In this document: positions 21,658 to 23,140 of the stretch, piece after piece
How positions within the stretch are numbered: the stretch's first letter is position 1
Layout of the letters: each line of letters starts with the position of its first letter
From: Colimorpha sp045639845
GTDB lineage: Bacteria; Bacteroidota; Bacteroidia; Bacteroidales; P3
Reading direction: 5' to 3'
Assembly: GCA_045639845.1 (NCBI GenBank)
Contig: JAZUDW010000119.1
Location: 1 to 23,140, forward strand
DNA: 23,140 nucleotides
Translations under genes and position numbers: made by a program
The notes under the pieces: model-generated
The model's database searches: none
What the model was told of the DNA's origin: nothing
The model's input: the letters and a program-made list of their open reading frames with translations, nothing else

Positions 21658-22782
21658 ATGATCTATTGCCATATTCCCTTCTGCCGTCGCAAATGTACCT
21701 ACTGCGCATTTTATTCTTTGGCCGGAAACCACGACAAGCAACGTTATATTGATGCCATTTGCAGGGAGATAGAGCTACGTAGTCGGCACTACGACGGGCA
21801 TCCCATCACTACTGTCTATTTCGGCGGTGGTACACCCACACAGCTCTCGGTGTCACAAATTGGGCAGGTGGTAACCACGCTTAGGTCTTGCTTCAATCTG
21901 TCCGGCTTGAAGGAATGCACCATCGAGGCCAATCCCGACGACCTTACAGATGCTTATCTGCAGCAGCTTGTGCAGCTCAGTTTCTTTAATCGGATCAGCA
22001 TTGGCGTACAGTCGTTCAACGATGATCAGTTGGCTGTCATTGGTCGAACTCACGATGGCCGTAGGGCTATCGATGCCGTCCTTGAGGCCCATCGTCATGG
22101 TTTCGACAATATTACCATAGACCTTATTTACGGCTTGCCTAATCAAAGTACTGACGATTGGCTGCACCAGTTGGATCAAGTCGAAGCCCTACCGATTAGT
22201 CATCTCTCCTGCTATGCACTTACCGTCGAGCCCAAGACAATCCTTGATCAGCAGATCCGAAAAGGACTTGTACATCCAGCCGACGAAGCTGTTGCTATAT
22301 CGCAATACGAAGCCCTTTGTCAGTGGATTGTCCGTCACCAGTGGCAGCAGTACGAGGTTTCCAATTTCTGTAAAAACGGTAAAAAGTCGCTCCACAACAG
22401 CCGCTATTGGAATCGTACCCCTTATTGGGGCTTTGGTGCCGCTGCTCACTCTTTCGATGGAACCAACCGACGATGGAACACGGCCAATCTCCGCGAGTAT
22501 TGCAGCGGTGTAGAGCAGAATCAAGACTATTTTGAACAAGAGTCACTCACTATTCTCGACGCATTCAATGAGTATGTTATGACGTCTCTGCGCACCAACG
22601 AAGGTATTGACAAACGTGTTGTTGATAAGCATTTCGCACCCTATTCGCATTGCTTGCAGGACAATATGCAGCCATATATCAAAGCTGGCCTCATTATCGA
22701 CTCTGCAATAGCCTATCAACCTACCACTGAAGGACTGCTCCATGCCGATGGAATAGCTTCTGAATTGTTTCTGTTAGAATAG
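21658..22782 (+). CDS. hemW: Radical SAM heme chaperone HemW
   Basis: A 374-residue radical SAM protein of the HemW (HemN-like) family, now regarded as a haem-transfer chaperone and not a coproporphyrinogen oxidase. The cluster motif is Cys9, Cys13, Cys16 (HIPFCRRKCTYCAF, CX3CX2C); the fourth cysteine that HemN has after the third is Ala17 here. YFGGGTPT is the SAM-binding glycine motif. HNSRYW matches the HNxxYW haem-binding motif of HemW. It is cytosolic and may supply haem to respiratory proteins such as the FrdC cytochrome (inference). It begins 44 nt after the tRNA terminator with no typical promoter visible. Old annotations as an oxygen-independent coproporphyrinogen III oxidase are likely wrong. 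Confidence 0.95.
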   Translation: MIYCHIPFCRRKCTYCAFYSLAGNHDKQRYIDAICREIELRSRHYDGHPITTVYFGGGTPTQLSVSQIGQVVTTLRSCFNLSGLKECTIEANPDDLTDAYLQQLVQLSFFNRISIGVQSFNDDQLAVIGRTHDGRRAIDAVLEAHRHGFDNITIDLIYGLPNQSTDDWLHQLDQVEALPISHLSCYALTVEPKTILDQQIRKGLVHPADEAVAISQYEALCQWIVRHQWQQYEVSNFCKNGKKSLHNSRYWNRTPYWGFGAAAHSFDGTNRRWNTANLREYCSGVEQNQDYFEQESLTILDAFNEYVMTSLRTNEGIDKRVVDKHFAPYSHCLQDNMQPYIKAGLIIDSAIAYQPTTEGLLHADGIASELFLLE

Positions 22783-22804
22783 TACCAACCGAAGGCAGAT
22801 CGTC

Positions 22805-22832
22805 TATAGTTGTGATACTATATTGTACAATA
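22805..22832. other. Two adjacent short palindromes after hemW
   Basis: TATAGT-N6-ACTATA (22805-22822) overlaps TATTGTACAATA (22821-22832), a perfect 12-nt palindrome. They sit between the hemW stop and the 22-nt tandem array. Neither is followed by a T-run. Confidence 0.45.
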
Positions 22833-22835
22833 ATG

Positions 22836-22967
22836 TTTAGGGTTCGCCTAGGCTTCATTCAGAGCTTTTTTAAGCCTTATTCAGAGTTCTTCTAAGTCTC
22901 ACACAGAGTTCTGCGAAGCCTTGTGCAGAGTTTTGCGAAGGGACAATCAGAGTTCTGCAAAAAGCGA
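22836..22967. repeat. Six tandem 22-nt repeat units
   Basis: Units start at 22836, 22858, 22880, 22902, 22924 and 22946, exactly 22 nt apart with no indels. The approximate consensus is TTCAGAGTTCTGCGAAGCCT; the first unit is the most diverged. The core CAGAGTTCTG is nearly palindromic. No open frame of credible length crosses the array, and its reverse-complement core occurs at 127-136 in the left end of the window. Confidence 0.8.
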
Positions 22968-23140
22968 AGCTCGATATAGCGTGTTTTAAATCTCTAAGAG
23001 GGTAATGCATCATGGCTTTGAGGCAGGGCCGCCGGGTGAAGAAGTATTTTCCCAATCCGGTATTAAAGGGAGGTCGGACACATTAGCCATGGAAATCTGC
23101 ATCAAAAAGAGCCGCCAGCAGGGAGTGAGGGACAGAAAGT
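22968..23140. other. Unassigned right end
   Basis: The only frame starting with ATG is 23012-23086 (24 codons; basic, with RRVKKYFPNPVLKGGRTH). No ribosome binding site, promoter or family is recognised. The sequence is cut by the window edge, so a neighbouring gene or mobile-element boundary cannot be judged. Confidence 0.3.

Noticed and set aside
22836..22967. CRISPR array
   Set aside because: Units are contiguous 22-nt repeats without unique spacers, and no cas gene is in the window.

Overview
The window looks like a chromosomal segment of a member of the Bacteroidales (Bacteroidota), perhaps Porphyromonadaceae-like; the genus is not resolved. Three observations support this. Promoters have the Bacteroidota form TTTG/TTG-N18-21-TAnnTTTG and occur ahead of most transcription units. 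Ribosome binding sites are weak and A-rich. The gene content is also typical: frdCAB, a lipoprotein M13 peptidase, a lipoprotein GH29 fucosidase, WG-repeat and DUF4919/PepSY-like secreted proteins.

Layout. 1-1031 has no convincing gene but is rich in small repeats, hairpins and a GATCAGTGAT-type element. 1032-3900 (minus) holds an iron-sulfur-flavoprotein-like protein and the metallopeptidase pepO. 4062-7372 (plus) is the most interesting part. It has a VWA protein, an NrtR-like Nudix/winged-helix protein and a DraG-type ADP-ribosylglycohydrolase. The first and third share a homologous 113-residue C-terminal domain. The promoter is flanked by copies of an 11-nt palindrome that recurs three times. 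7373-7559 carries two inverted repeats. 7560-9359 (minus) encodes HydG and a TM1266-like regulator, both tied to [FeFe]-hydrogenase maturation. 9705-17713 (plus) is a long co-directional run: WG-repeat protein, dihydroorotase, DUF4919 protein, PepSY-like protein and frdC-frdA-frdB, closed by a strong terminator. 17960-21210 holds an alpha-L-fucosidase and adenine deaminase. 21508-21613 is an elongator tRNA-Met with promoter and terminator, then hemW. The right end has six tandem 22-nt units.

How the genes fit together. frdCAB (fumarate respiration) and hydG (hydrogenase maturation) point to anaerobic energy metabolism; pyrC and adenine deaminase serve nucleotide metabolism. The VWA/Nudix/DraG cluster looks like a self-regulated module acting on NAD-derived ADP-ribose. 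I infer that the Nudix-winged-helix protein represses through the GTAAAATTTAC sites, that DraG removes ADP-ribose, and that the shared C-terminal domain gives the VWA and DraG proteins a common ligand or partner. No ADP-ribosyltransferase is visible in the window, so target and trigger are unknown.
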